Below, piece by piece: positions 1-7,888 of a stretch of 64,000 nt of DNA. The notes under the pieces were generated by a model, which was given only the letters and a program-made list of their open reading frames with translations, was not told the DNA's origin and ran no database searches. The position numbers and the translations under genes are program-made. Position 1 is the stretch's first letter, and every line of letters begins with the position of its first letter. The DNA comes from PNON01 sp964387025 (GTDB lineage Bacteria > Chloroflexota > Anaerolineae > Anaerolineales > Anaerolineaceae): assembly GCA_964387025.1 (NCBI GenBank), contig CAYLUZ010000007.1, forward strand, positions 1-64,000, read 5' to 3'.

Positions 1-11
1 TGAAAGAGTGG

Positions 12-534
12 ATGAAAATTCCATTGGGGATCGTGTTTGGTTTAGCCATTGCGGCTGTTATTTTGATCGTATCCAGTCCCCTGCGGGGAAAACCCATCAC
101 CCTCACACCTGCACCCATTGCAGCATTGATCGTACAGGTCGATGGTGCTGTAACGAATCCGGGAATTTATTCCCTTCAGCCGGGCAGCCGGGTAAGTGAC
201 GCTATAACCGCAGCCGGTGGATTGCTGCCGGAAGCAGCCGGTTTTCCCATCAACATGGCACGGCCACTAAAAGATGGGGAGAGGCTGAATATCACCGATC
301 AAACTCCCATAGCCGCACCTGTTGAATCGGGTACCAAACGAATTGATCGACATCAACACTGCCACGATAGAACAATTAGATTCATTACCGGGGATCGGTG
401 AGACCCGGGCAGAAGCCATCATCCAATATCGGACCGAGAATGGTGCATTCGTCACCATCGATGAATTGCGCAATGTTCCCGGGATCGGTGAAGACTTATT
501 CAATGAAATCAAGCTCCTGGTAAAGGTACAATAA
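12..534 (+). pseudogene. comEA: ComEA-like DNA-binding protein, split by a frameshift
   Basis: ComEA is a membrane-anchored DNA receptor used in natural transformation. The reading frame from 12 gives a start, one membrane helix (about residues 5-24) and an SLBB-type domain (about 40-95, with VDGAVTNPG). That frame runs into unrelated sequence and stops at 401. The helix-hairpin-helix half (INTATIEQLDSLPGIG, then NVPGIGEDL) is in the next frame and ends at 534. The two halves join only if one base is skipped between about 313 and 343. There is no long homopolymer there, so this may be a real mutation, a sequencing error or, less likely, programmed shifting. The following gene overlaps the stop codon (TAATG). 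The TGA at position 1 may end the preceding gene. Confidence 0.75.
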
Positions 535-1196
535 TGATCCCTGAATATCATAAACTGCTCATGCACGATGCATGCGGAGCCTATTTTGGCGACCAGGAAT
601 TGGACGAGGTCATCTCCGGAAATATGGGTCAGGATGGTATTGCCGGTCAGAATGGTCATCCTGAATATCATTTTGATGACAGTGAGTTTACGCGTTCGTT
701 TGCTTATCTGGCCGAGCAAAGATCGAAAGTGATCGAGAATGTCAAATCCGGATCCAATTATCGTGAAGCAAGAGCAGCTTTTGGACGATTTACACATGGC
801 CACCAGGATTTCTACGCGCATAGCAATTATGTCAGGTTGTGGGCAAAGAAACACCAGGTGAAGCCGGATACCTGGACCGGAGAGCTCGACTTCAAGGATG
901 AAGAGATCCTCGCCAGCCCGGGATTAATTTCGGGACACTTCTACAGCCCATGGGAAATGATCACATTAATTCCAACAATCGGACGCTTTTTCATTCCACT
1001 CTTCCCCAAGGGTTCACATGCTTACTTGAATATTGATTCACCTTATAAAAATGCATGGTTCCCAATGGCTTTAAAAGCAGCTGAATTAAGAACCCGCTAC
1101 GAGACCCAACAGATCTCCATTGAGCTATATCAGGAGAATCCGGCCCATTTATACAAATTCCTGGGAAAGATAATTAATTTATTCAACGGAGTATAA
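534..1196 (+). CDS. Het-C / zinc-phospholipase-like protein of unknown function
   Basis: A 220-residue soluble protein with no signal peptide. The centre reads AAFGRFTHGHQDFYAHSNYV (about residues 83-102). This resembles the helical His/Asp signature of the Het-C and zinc-dependent phospholipase C-like superfamily, where GRxxHxxQDFYAHSN carries metal ligands. An early His/Asp segment (LMHDACGAYFG, about 9-19) fits an additional metal site. The start overlaps the comEA stop by one base, so the two are probably co-transcribed and translationally coupled. Family membership is inferred from the motif; substrate and role are unknown, and phospholipase activity is not shown. Confidence 0.55.
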   Translation: MIPEYHKLLMHDACGAYFGDQELDEVISGNMGQDGIAGQNGHPEYHFDDSEFTRSFAYLAEQRSKVIENVKSGSNYREARAAFGRFTHGHQDFYAHSNYVRLWAKKHQVKPDTWTGELDFKDEEILASPGLISGHFYSPWEMITLIPTIGRFFIPLFPKGSHAYLNIDSPYKNAWFPMALKAAELRTRYETQQISIELYQENPAHLYKFLGKIINLFNGV

Positions 1197-1203
1197 TAAT
1201 TGT

Positions 1204-1653
1204 ATGGAACTGAAACTAAAACTCGAAAATGACCTAAAAGACGCGATGCGCAGCGGTGATGATGTAAAAAAAAGCTCAATCCGCATGGTGATCGCTGCAA
1301 TAAAATTAGCCCAGGTAGAAAAGGGTGACCTGCTGGACGACCAGGCAATCGTCGGCTTGGTTCAAAAAGAGATCAAGAGCCGAAAAGAATCGATCGCAGA
1401 TGCAGAAAAAGCCAACCGGCCTGATCTCATCTCCGCCGCGAACGAAGAGATCAAAGCCCTGGAGATGTATCTCCCTGCTCAAATGACCCAGGAAGAATTA
1501 ACCGCCCTTGCACAGGCTGCCATTGTTGAATCAGGCGCCGTTTTACCCAACGACATGGGAAAGGTAATGAAAATATTGATCCCACAGGTCCAGGGCAAAG
1601 CGCCAAACGACCAGATCAGTCGAACAGTAAGGCAGTTACTCGAAAAGAAGTAA
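1204..1653 (+). CDS. yqeY: GatB/YqeY domain protein
   Basis: A 149-residue protein matching the stand-alone YqeY family, related to the C-terminal tRNA-contacting helical domain of GatB. Seen in the sequence: an N-terminal helix (LKLENDLKDAMRSGDD), the LVQKEIKSRKES stretch, the EMYLPAQMTQEEL turn, and the closing GKVMKILIPQVQGKAPNDQI motif typical of the family. Length is normal. Family members are proposed to interact with tRNA, but their function is not settled. It sits 7 bases after the Het-C-like gene and 2 bases before pgpH, so it is part of the same plus-strand operon. Confidence 0.9.
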   Translation: MELKLKLENDLKDAMRSGDDVKKSSIRMVIAAIKLAQVEKGDLLDDQAIVGLVQKEIKSRKESIADAEKANRPDLISAANEEIKALEMYLPAQMTQEELTALAQAAIVESGAVLPNDMGKVMKILIPQVQGKAPNDQISRTVRQLLEKK

Positions 1654-1655
1654 GG

Positions 1656-3812
1656 ATGCTTTCTTTTCCCCAATCTGTAATGCAAAAGTCCAGACGGTTC
1701 CTGATTTTTAGGGCAATAATATTAATCGCAACCGGACTATTAACAATCATCATCCTGAATGCACCTATATCCATTCGGTCCGGTATCATTCCGCGTGCCA
1801 TTGGGGAAGTGGCAGCCCAGGATATTCAATCACCCAAAGCCATATCCTACGAATCAAAAGTACTGACTGACCAGGCAAAACAACAAGCCAGCCAGTCAGT
1901 AAGCCCTGTTTACCTGCCATCGGACCCATCGATCAAACGCCAGCAGTTGGATATTCTGCGCGTAAACCTCCAGTTTATATCTCAGGTTCGGCAGGATCCG
2001 TATGCAAGCCGTGAACAGAAGGCCAACGATCTTTCGAATATGAATAATTTTCGGTTATCGCCGACCACTGTTCAAAAGATCCTCGACCTAACCGAATCAC
2101 GTTGGCAGGATATCCAGAGTGAATCCGAAAAAATACTTGAAGTCCTGTTTCGAAACACGATTCGGGAAACCAATATCGCGGAAATAAAGAATGATATTCC
2201 CTCCCTGGTGGACGCGAGTTTCCAGCAATCCTTGGCCGGAATTGTATCCGAAATCGTTTCCCAATTTGTGGTTCCCAATAGTAATTTCAGCCAGGAATTG
2301 ACCGATAAAGCACGATTGGATGCTGAAACAAAAGTTGAACCGGTCACCCGAAAATATGAGATCGGGCAGATCATTATCAGACATGGACAGGTAATTCGGG
2401 CAGAAGATCTTGAAGCACTGCAAGCCATCGGATTGGTTGATACCAACTTTACGATAAATACCATCTTGAGTTCATCAGCATTGGTCATAGTTTTAATGGT
2501 TTTTGTTGCATTGTATGGTTTACGGCGACAAGCCAGCCCGATGGATGACCTGCGCAGCCTTCTTCTGATCTCATTCACTTTCCTCTTTTTCCTGACTCTT
2601 GGACGGTTGATCATTCCCTACCGAACTGTGATTCCGTTCATCTTCCCGGCTGCAGCTTTTGGTTTGACCCTGGCGACAGCTTTTTCACTTGAAACCGGCT
2701 TGATCTTTTCGATGATATTGAGCCTGCTGGTCCCTTACGGTCTACCTGGAAGTCTTGAAATTACCATGTTCTATCTGGTGGGCAGCTTCTGCGGTATATT
2801 GGTGCTGGGACGCGGACGAAATATCGGATCGTTTTTCAGGGCCAGTATCGCGATGAGTGCTGCGAATGCACTGGTCATTATGGCCTACCGGCTCTCCGAT
2901 CCGGTCACAGATTGGATTGGTCTCGCCACCCTGATCGGGGCATCCTTTGTTAATGGATTTGCGGCTGCAAGTGTCACCCTAATTCTGCAATTCATCTATT
3001 CTCAATCCCTGGGAATCACCACTGCATTACAACTGCTCGATATTTCACGACCGGACCATCCATTGCTACAGTTCATGCTGCGCAATTCCCCGGGAACATA
3101 CCAACACAGCTTGCAGGTTGCCAACCTGGCAGAACAAGCCGCAGAAGCTATCAACGCAGACTCATTGCTTGTAAGGGTTGGAGCGTTATACCATGATGCC
3201 GGCAAGGCGATGAACCCGCAGTTTTTTATTGAAAACCAGATCAAGGGAAACCCCAATCCTCACGAAGGTATGGATCCACTGACAAGTGCGGGGGTAATTG
3301 TCAAACACATCAATGATGGAGTAGCCCTGGCGCGAAAGTATAACCTACCACCCAGGCTGCAGGACTTTATCCGAGAACATCATGGTACTCTGATCACCCG
3401 TTACCAGTACAATCGGGCAGTTACTGAAAATGGTAATGATGAGAGCAAGGTGGATACAGACGCTTTTCGATATCCAGGTCCATGCCCGCGCTCCCGTGAG
3501 ACTGCTTTGCTTATGCTGGCTGATGGCTGCGAAGCTCGTGCCCGGGCAGAGCTTCCTAAAGATGAAATCGAACTTCGAATTATGGTAAAGAAAGTGATCG
3601 ATAAATGCCTCATCGAAGGGCAGCTCGATAATACCCGGTTGACATTGAATGATCTGGTCAAGATCACCGATTCATTTACCGCTTCATTGATGGGAGTTTA
3701 CCACCAGCGGATTATTTACCCCGAACTGCAACCCAAAGAAGAGCTTAAACAACTGGATGGCTCGATCCAAACGCAACAACCGGAAAACAATGATGCTGCA
3801 AATCCAAACTAG
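1656..3812 (+). CDS. pgpH: 7TMR-HD phosphohydrolase, PgpH family (cyclic di-AMP phosphodiesterase)
   Basis: A 718-residue membrane protein with the PgpH/YqfF architecture: one N-terminal helix (about 17-38), a large extracytoplasmic 7TMR-HDED domain (about 55-265), a block of about seven membrane helices (about 270-460), and a cytoplasmic HD hydrolase domain (about 475-660). HD landmarks are QHSLQVANLAE (His near 484), YHDAGK (HD near 512) and REHHGT. PgpH enzymes hydrolyse the second messenger c-di-AMP to pApA. The start at 1656 follows GAAGTAAGG; an in-frame ATG at 1680 lacks a ribosome site. The next gene, ybeY, overlaps the 3' end, the same order as in Firmicutes. Confidence 0.9.
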   Translation: MLSFPQSVMQKSRRFLIFRAIILIATGLLTIIILNAPISIRSGIIPRAIGEVAAQDIQSPKAISYESKVLTDQAKQQASQSVSPVYLPSDPSIKRQQLDILRVNLQFISQVRQDPYASREQKANDLSNMNNFRLSPTTVQKILDLTESRWQDIQSESEKILEVLFRNTIRETNIAEIKNDIPSLVDASFQQSLAGIVSEIVSQFVVPNSNFSQELTDKARLDAETKVEPVTRKYEIGQIIIRHGQVIRAEDLEALQAIGLVDTNFTINTILSSSALVIVLMVFVALYGLRRQASPMDDLRSLLLISFTFLFFLTLGRLIIPYRTVIPFIFPAAAFGLTLATAFSLETGLIFSMILSLLVPYGLPGSLEITMFYLVGSFCGILVLGRGRNIGSFFRASIAMSAANALVIMAYRLSDPVTDWIGLATLIGASFVNGFAAASVTLILQFIYSQSLGITTALQLLDISRPDHPLLQFMLRNSPGTYQHSLQVANLAEQAAEAINADSLLVRVGALYHDAGKAMNPQFFIENQIKGNPNPHEGMDPLTSAGVIVKHINDGVALARKYNLPPRLQDFIREHHGTLITRYQYNRAVTENGNDESKVDTDAFRYPGPCPRSRETALLMLADGCEARARAELPKDEIELRIMVKKVIDKCLIEGQLDNTRLTLNDLVKITDSFTASLMGVYHQRIIYPELQPKEELKQLDGSIQTQQPENNDAANPN

Positions 3813-4251
3813 ACCATATTACCGGCACAAGTTCTCCACGGATGAATTAATATTCGCTGCTGAGATTACTTTGAAAAAATGCCATCCAAAAGAAGTAATT
3901 ATCGGCATTTTGATCACCGGCGATGCAGAAATGCACACATTGAACCATGAGTATCGCGGCATCGACCAGACAACTGATGTACTCTCCTTCAATGAGAATT
4001 ATGTCGATCCCGAATCTGGACTGGACTATCTTGGAGATATTGTAATCTCAGTTCCCCGGGCAAAGAAACAGGCACTGGAAGGTGGGCACACGATCGAGCA
4101 GGAAATTCAACTTCTGGTCATTCATGGTATCTTGCACCTATCAGGTTATGACCATGATACAAAATCAAGACTAAAAATAATGTGGCTGATGCAGTCAGAA
4201 GTTCTCAAAGAAATCAATAACCCGCTTGCAGTCAACTTCGTAACCCAATAA
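3790..4251 (+). CDS. ybeY: Endoribonuclease YbeY (rRNA maturation factor)
   Basis: YbeY is a zinc-dependent endoribonuclease acting in 16S rRNA 3'-end maturation and ribosome quality control. The metal motif HGILHLSGYDH is intact near the C-terminus, preceded by the family block YRGIDQTTDVLSF and the YLGDIVIS strand. I place the start at 3790 because homologues begin close to this point. The frame stays open back to an ATG at 3757, which would add 11 basic residues and deepen the overlap with pgpH. About 153 residues, normal for the family. Translation probably depends on coupling with pgpH, as no strong ribosome site is visible. Confidence 0.9.
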   Translation: MMLQIQTRPYYRHKFSTDELIFAAEITLKKCHPKEVIIGILITGDAEMHTLNHEYRGIDQTTDVLSFNENYVDPESGLDYLGDIVISVPRAKKQALEGGHTIEQEIQLLVIHGILHLSGYDHDTKSRLKIMWLMQSEVLKEINNPLAVNFVTQ

Positions 4252-4260
4252 CCCAATACC

Positions 4261-4644
4261 ATGACCGAGTTTCTTCTATCAAGGTTAATATCATTCAAAC
4301 ATGCCTTTGCTGGTTGGTGGTTCGTGATTTCCACCCAAAAAAACTCCTGGGTACATATGATCGCAACCATTTGTGTGATCATCCTTTCCATATGGTTGAA
4401 ACTTCCCTCGCGGGATTGGGCAGTATTGGTTGTTGTCATTGGCATGGTTTGGATCGCTGAATTTCTGAATACTGCCCTGGAAGCAGTCGTCGACCTCGCC
4501 AGCCCTTTGCATCATCCTCTGGCGAAAGTTGGAAAAGATGTGGGTGCTGCAGCAGTATTGATTGCAGCACTGGTCTCAGTGATCGCCGGGCTGTTAATCA
4601 TGGGACCACCTTTGCTTGAAAAACTTGCTGTTTTGAGAAAATAA
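4261..4644 (+). CDS. dgkA: DgkA-family diacylglycerol/undecaprenol kinase
   Basis: A 127-residue integral membrane protein with three hydrophobic helices after an amphipathic start (SFKHAFAGWWF). It carries the DgkA active-site pattern EFLNTALEAVVDL (Glu and Asn-Thr-Ala-x-Glu) and the following AKVGKDVGAAAVL loop. In Gram-positive-like lineages this family phosphorylates undecaprenol, recycling the lipid carrier for cell-wall synthesis. I infer that role here from its position after ybeY, as in Firmicutes. It starts 9 bases after ybeY and belongs to the same operon. Confidence 0.85.
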   Translation: MTEFLLSRLISFKHAFAGWWFVISTQKNSWVHMIATICVIILSIWLKLPSRDWAVLVVVIGMVWIAEFLNTALEAVVDLASPLHHPLAKVGKDVGAAAVLIAALVSVIAGLLIMGPPLLEKLAVLRK

Positions 4645-4660
4645 TAGTCAGGAAGGAATT

Positions 4661-5512
4661 ATGGGTAAATCATCTTTTCGTTTCGGCACAGTAGGATCAC
4701 CAAAATCCACGCCAGCCAAACCCGGGGGAAGTGTGGGTGCTGTCGCCCAGATAGCTGCTTTGAAACTAAATGCACTTGAATTAGGCTGGGTCCAATCGGT
4801 ACGTGTTTCACCAGAAACCTGCTCTGCCATAAAAACCCAGGCTACTGACCTGGATGTAGCGATCAGTGTGCATGCACCTTACTTCATCAATCTGAATGCA
4901 GACGAAGAAGAATGGCCAAAATCACGCAAAAGGTTAATGGATGCAGCTTATTACGGATACCTGGCAGGAGCGACGGATATAATTTTCCACCCTGGGTCAT
5001 ATTTTGGGAAATTACCATCCGAAATTATGGGAAATGTGATGGATCGCTTGAATGATTGTGTGAGCGAACTGAAGAAACAGAAGACGAATGTTTACCTCCG
5101 ACCGGAAACCATGGGGAAATCTGCGATGCTTGGCTCACTCGAAGATACTCTCAGCATGAGCAAGATCGAAGGGGTGCGACCCTGCCTTGATTTTGCACAC
5201 CTGCATGCACGTCCGGGAGATGGAACGGTGAACAGCTATGATGAGTGGAGCGTTATTCTTGATCTTTATGGAACAAAACTGGGAAATGAAAGTTTGAAAT
5301 CCCTGCACATTCACCTTAGTGGAATTGAATATGGACCTAAAGGGGAGAAAAACCACTTACCAGTCCAGGAGAGTGACTTGGATGTTAAGGGACTTTTTAC
5401 CTCCCTGGCAAAGCATGAATGTGGGGGAAGAATCGTCTGCGAATCACCCATCCTCGAAGAGGATGCAGTCTATCTAAAAAACACCTGGCTGGAAATTTCT
5501 GGCCAGAATTAA
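4661..5512 (+). CDS. Endonuclease IV-like TIM-barrel protein
   Basis: A 283-residue protein of the AP endonuclease 2 / xylose isomerase-like barrel family. Motifs matching endonuclease IV metal sites are ISVHAPYFINL, IIFHPGSYFG, LRPETMGK, CLDFAHLHARPGDG and LHIHLSGIEYG. Endonuclease IV cleaves the backbone at abasic sites and uses three zinc ions held by such His/Glu/Asp residues. The barrel is complete and of normal length. A ribosome site (GGAAGG) precedes the ATG. It is the last gene of the plus-strand run and is followed by a strong hairpin. It could be a deoxyribonuclease IV or a sugar-phosphate isomerase-like paralogue; the former is favoured. Confidence 0.75.
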   Translation: MGKSSFRFGTVGSPKSTPAKPGGSVGAVAQIAALKLNALELGWVQSVRVSPETCSAIKTQATDLDVAISVHAPYFINLNADEEEWPKSRKRLMDAAYYGYLAGATDIIFHPGSYFGKLPSEIMGNVMDRLNDCVSELKKQKTNVYLRPETMGKSAMLGSLEDTLSMSKIEGVRPCLDFAHLHARPGDGTVNSYDEWSVILDLYGTKLGNESLKSLHIHLSGIEYGPKGEKNHLPVQESDLDVKGLFTSLAKHECGGRIVCESPILEEDAVYLKNTWLEISGQN

Positions 5513-5523
5513 ATTATTAAATG

Positions 5524-5550
5524 ATCGCCCGGGATAATATCCCGGGCGAT
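5524..5550. terminator. Terminator hairpin between convergent genes
   Basis: A perfect 12-bp GC-rich stem (ATCGCCCGGGAT with its complement) closes on a 3-base AAT loop. It lies just after the plus-strand endonuclease IV-like gene and before the minus-strand response regulator. T-rich sequence follows on the plus side (TTTACTTT) and less clearly on the other, so it may work in both directions. Confidence 0.8.
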
Positions 5551-5640
5551 TTACTTTAGCAAAGATTTATACTTTGTTCGGTATTTTGGACCCACACCAA
5601 TGTGCCACCCGTCCAACAATCCAATTCTCGTCCAACATCC

Positions 5641-6294
5641 TTATAAATATTCTTTTAAACTATGCTGCACAGCATAAGCAGCAGCTTCAGCACGATTGCT
5701 GACTTCCAATTTATTCAGTATGCTGCTGACATAGTTACGAACAGTACCCTCACCCAGGAATAAAGACTTGGCTATTTCCCGGTTGGTCTTACCTTCGGAT
5801 ACAAGGAGCAGGACATGCTTTTCCTGCTGGCTTAATGTTACAAAAGCTGATGCTTTTTCTTTCTCATCAGCCTGGCGTACTTTTTCAAATACTTTTTGTG
5901 TTAAGGAAGTATCGATCAATGCTTCGCCCCGACCAACCGCTTCGATGGCTCTGATCAAGTCTTCCCGACCAATCTGTTTCAGAACGTACCCTGAAGCTCC
6001 AGCCCGGATGGCAGAAAAAAGCATTTCATCTTCGGCATATGAAGTGAGCATGATCACACGAGTTTCAGGGAATTGAGTGGTGATCTCTTTGCAGGCATCT
6101 ATGCCAGATGAACCGGGCAACCGGATATCCATAACAACGACATCAGGACGCAGGCGAGTAACCTGTTCGACTGATTCGCGCGCTGTACCTGCCTCGCCTA
6201 CAATTTCAAACTGAGGATGATGTTCAAGAAGGGATTTTAGACCCAAACGAACAACTTCGTGATCATCTACCAGTAAAATTCTCTGCTTACCCAT
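5641..6294 (-). CDS. NarL/LuxR-family response regulator
   Basis: A 217-residue two-domain regulator. The receiver domain (about 4-122) has the acidic pair VDDHE, the phospho-acceptor Asp56 in VVVMDIRLPG, and the conserved Thr/Ser and Lys (MLTSYA, YVLKQI). The C-terminal LuxR-type helix-turn-helix (about 150-212) shows LSQQEKHVLLLVSEGKTNRE and GTVRNYVSSILNKL. It should bind DNA once phosphorylated by a histidine kinase, but no histidine kinase is encoded anywhere in the window, so its partner lies elsewhere. It is read in the same direction as the OmpR-type regulator upstream, 79 bases away. Confidence 0.92.
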   Translation of the reverse strand: MGKQRILLVDDHEVVRLGLKSLLEHHPQFEIVGEAGTARESVEQVTRLRPDVVVMDIRLPGSSGIDACKEITTQFPETRVIMLTSYAEDEMLFSAIRAGASGYVLKQIGREDLIRAIEAVGRGEALIDTSLTQKVFEKVRQADEKEKASAFVTLSQQEKHVLLLVSEGKTNREIAKSLFLGEGTVRNYVSSILNKLEVSNRAEAAAYAVQHSLKEYL

Positions 6295-6373
6295 GAGACA
6301 CTTTCCTCCAGAACCATAATCATACCAGATAGCGGTTCAGCTGCCATAGACATTTAGCTGCCCTGGGTTGTGG

Positions 6374-7108
6374 TTATGCTATTTTATTTCGGTGAAAATC
6401 TACAAACCTGTAACCAACTCCACGTTCAGTTAATATATATTTCGGATTAGCCGGGTCTTTTTCCAGTTTTTGGCGTAAATAATTTATGTAAAGTCGAACA
6501 TAGTGCGGTTCGTCCCGATATTCGTATCCCCAAACTTTCGCCAGGATTTGGTCATGAGTATTCACCATCCCAGCGTTTTGCACGAGGTGATATAAAAGTT
6601 TGAATTCAGTCGGCCGCAACTTGATTAGCTCACCATCCAACCAGACTTCACGCCTATCAAAATCAATTTTTAGGCGATCATCAACCTCGATCAGACCTTT
6701 AATTCCTCCCCCAACAATTTCAGCTCTACGCAATACTGCTCTTACACGGCTAACCAATTCTCGAGGTGAAAAAGGCTTGGTTACATAATCATCAGCACCT
6801 AATTCCAACCCATGCACGCGGTCGTCTTCTTCACCCTTTGCGGTCAACATGATCACCGGGACTGAATTTATCTCCCGAATCATTTTCAATACTTCGAATC
6901 CATCCAAATCCGGCAGCATTACATCCAATAAGACAAGATCTGGTAGCTTATCGCGAATCGCTTGAATCGCCTGTACCCCTCTAAATGCTTCAAAAACTTG
7001 AAAGCCATCATGTTCCAGATTCAAACGAATGAATCGGACCATCCGTTCTTCATCATCCACGACCAATATTCGGCGGTGTAAAGTATCTTCAACCATTCCG
7101 TTACTCAC
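6374..7108 (-). CDS. OmpR/PhoB-family response regulator
   Basis: A 244-residue regulator with a receiver domain (about 13-128; VVDDEE, phospho-acceptor Asp62 in LLDVMLPD, MLTAKGEED, DDYVTKPF) and a winged-helix DNA-binding domain (about 145-238; LRPTEFKLLYHLVQNAG, RLYINYLRQKLEKD, GVGYRF). The frame allows a GTG start at 7108, which overlaps the end of the upstream small gene by 8 bases, or an ATG at 7096. Coupling to the upstream gene favours an overlapping start. No sensor kinase is adjacent. Confidence 0.92.
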   Translation of the reverse strand: MSNGMVEDTLHRRILVVDDEERMVRFIRLNLEHDGFQVFEAFRGVQAIQAIRDKLPDLVLLDVMLPDLDGFEVLKMIREINSVPVIMLTAKGEEDDRVHGLELGADDYVTKPFSPRELVSRVRAVLRRAEIVGGGIKGLIEVDDRLKIDFDRREVWLDGELIKLRPTEFKLLYHLVQNAGMVNTHDQILAKVWGYEYRDEPHYVRLYINYLRQKLEKDPANPKYILTERGVGYRFVDFHRNKIA

Positions 7109-7340
7109 GGACGAAGCCTATCACTTCCTCTTCTTCGCCGGTTGGGAGGACTTCAATAAAATTGACCCTGGCCATTGGCCAGATAACCGTAGTTACGTTG
7201 GCATCAAGATAGTGCAGGTCTTTACCATCCCGCTTACGAGGACTTCGTAGAAGTAAACTGGTTGCGTTTGGAGATGGCAATTCTTCAATCTCCCCTAATA
7301 CAGGATCTTCCCCCACCAGATGGAGTAATATCAGTGGCAT
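7101..7340 (-). CDS. Small acidic protein of unknown function
   Basis: I do not recognise this 79-residue protein. It is soluble, rich in Glu and Asp, and has a basic patch in the middle (LLRSPRKRDGKD). It has no cysteines and no membrane segment. The ATG follows a GGAG ribosome site. Its end overlaps the start of the OmpR-type regulator by 8 bases, so the two are translationally coupled, which suggests a role linked to that regulator. It lies 32 bases after the FHA gene in the same direction, so it may also be the last but one member of the long minus-strand signalling operon. Confidence 0.7.
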   Translation of the reverse strand: MPLILLHLVGEDPVLGEIEELPSPNATSLLLRSPRKRDGKDLHYLDANVTTVIWPMARVNFIEVLPTGEEEEVIGFVRE

Positions 7341-7372
7341 AGCATTTCTCCGACTTGGATTAAGTTACGGTT

Positions 7373-7888
7373 TTATCTGCGGATGCTGATCTGCAGTTTT
7401 ATTTTTCCTAATGCAATCATATCCCCATCTTTAAGTGGGTAATTTACATTAGGAACAATTTTTTGCCCATTGATCCTGGTACCATTGGATGACCCCAAGT
7501 CAACGATCATGACCCCCCTATCCGTTACACGAATAGCTGTATGTAGACGGGATACACCTTCTGCATATCCTTCGTAAGGGGAAAGGTCAATATCAGGTAA
7601 AATCGGTTGACCTTCGGTTATCCTGCCAATGGTAAATTCTTTCTGTCCGGCAAGAGGAATGACCTGGTCGCTGCCAACAAGTTTCAGCGAGATATTATTT
7701 CCTGAGGTTGTTTGTTTGGGTGTTTCCGGTTGGGTTGGTGGTTTCTGTTGAGGGGCAGCCTGAGCCATAGAATCTCCAGTTGAATTTTCTTCTTCGTTAT
7801 TGATTGTAAAGACTAATTGAGCGCCACATTCACTACAAAATAAGGCTCCATCTAATTCTTGGTGCTTACAATTCGGGCAGGTTATCAT
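7373..7888 (-). CDS. Zinc-ribbon and FHA domain protein
   Basis: A 171-residue protein. Residues 4-21 form a zinc ribbon (CPNCKHQ and CSECGAQ, two Cys pairs). A Gln/Pro/Thr-rich linker follows (about 40-65). A forkhead-associated domain fills about 75-168, with the phosphothreonine-binding signature VSRLHTAIRV and DLGSSNGTRINGQKI. FHA domains read phosphothreonine on kinase substrates. The start overlaps the stop of the J/VWA gene (ATGA), tying it to the PP2C and Ser/Thr kinase genes upstream. It is probably the reader of that kinase-phosphatase pair. Confidence 0.9.
   Translation of the reverse strand: MITCPNCKHQELDGALFCSECGAQLVFTINNEEENSTGDSMAQAAPQQKPPTQPETPKQTTSGNNISLKLVGSDQVIPLAGQKEFTIGRITEGQPILPDIDLSPYEGYAEGVSRLHTAIRVTDRGVMIVDLGSSNGTRINGQKIVPNVNYPLKDGDMIALGKIKLQISIRR

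Noticed and set aside
5768..6076. Plus-strand reading frame of 102 codons
   Set aside because: It is the antisense shadow of the LuxR-type regulator, with no ribosome site or recognisable domain.
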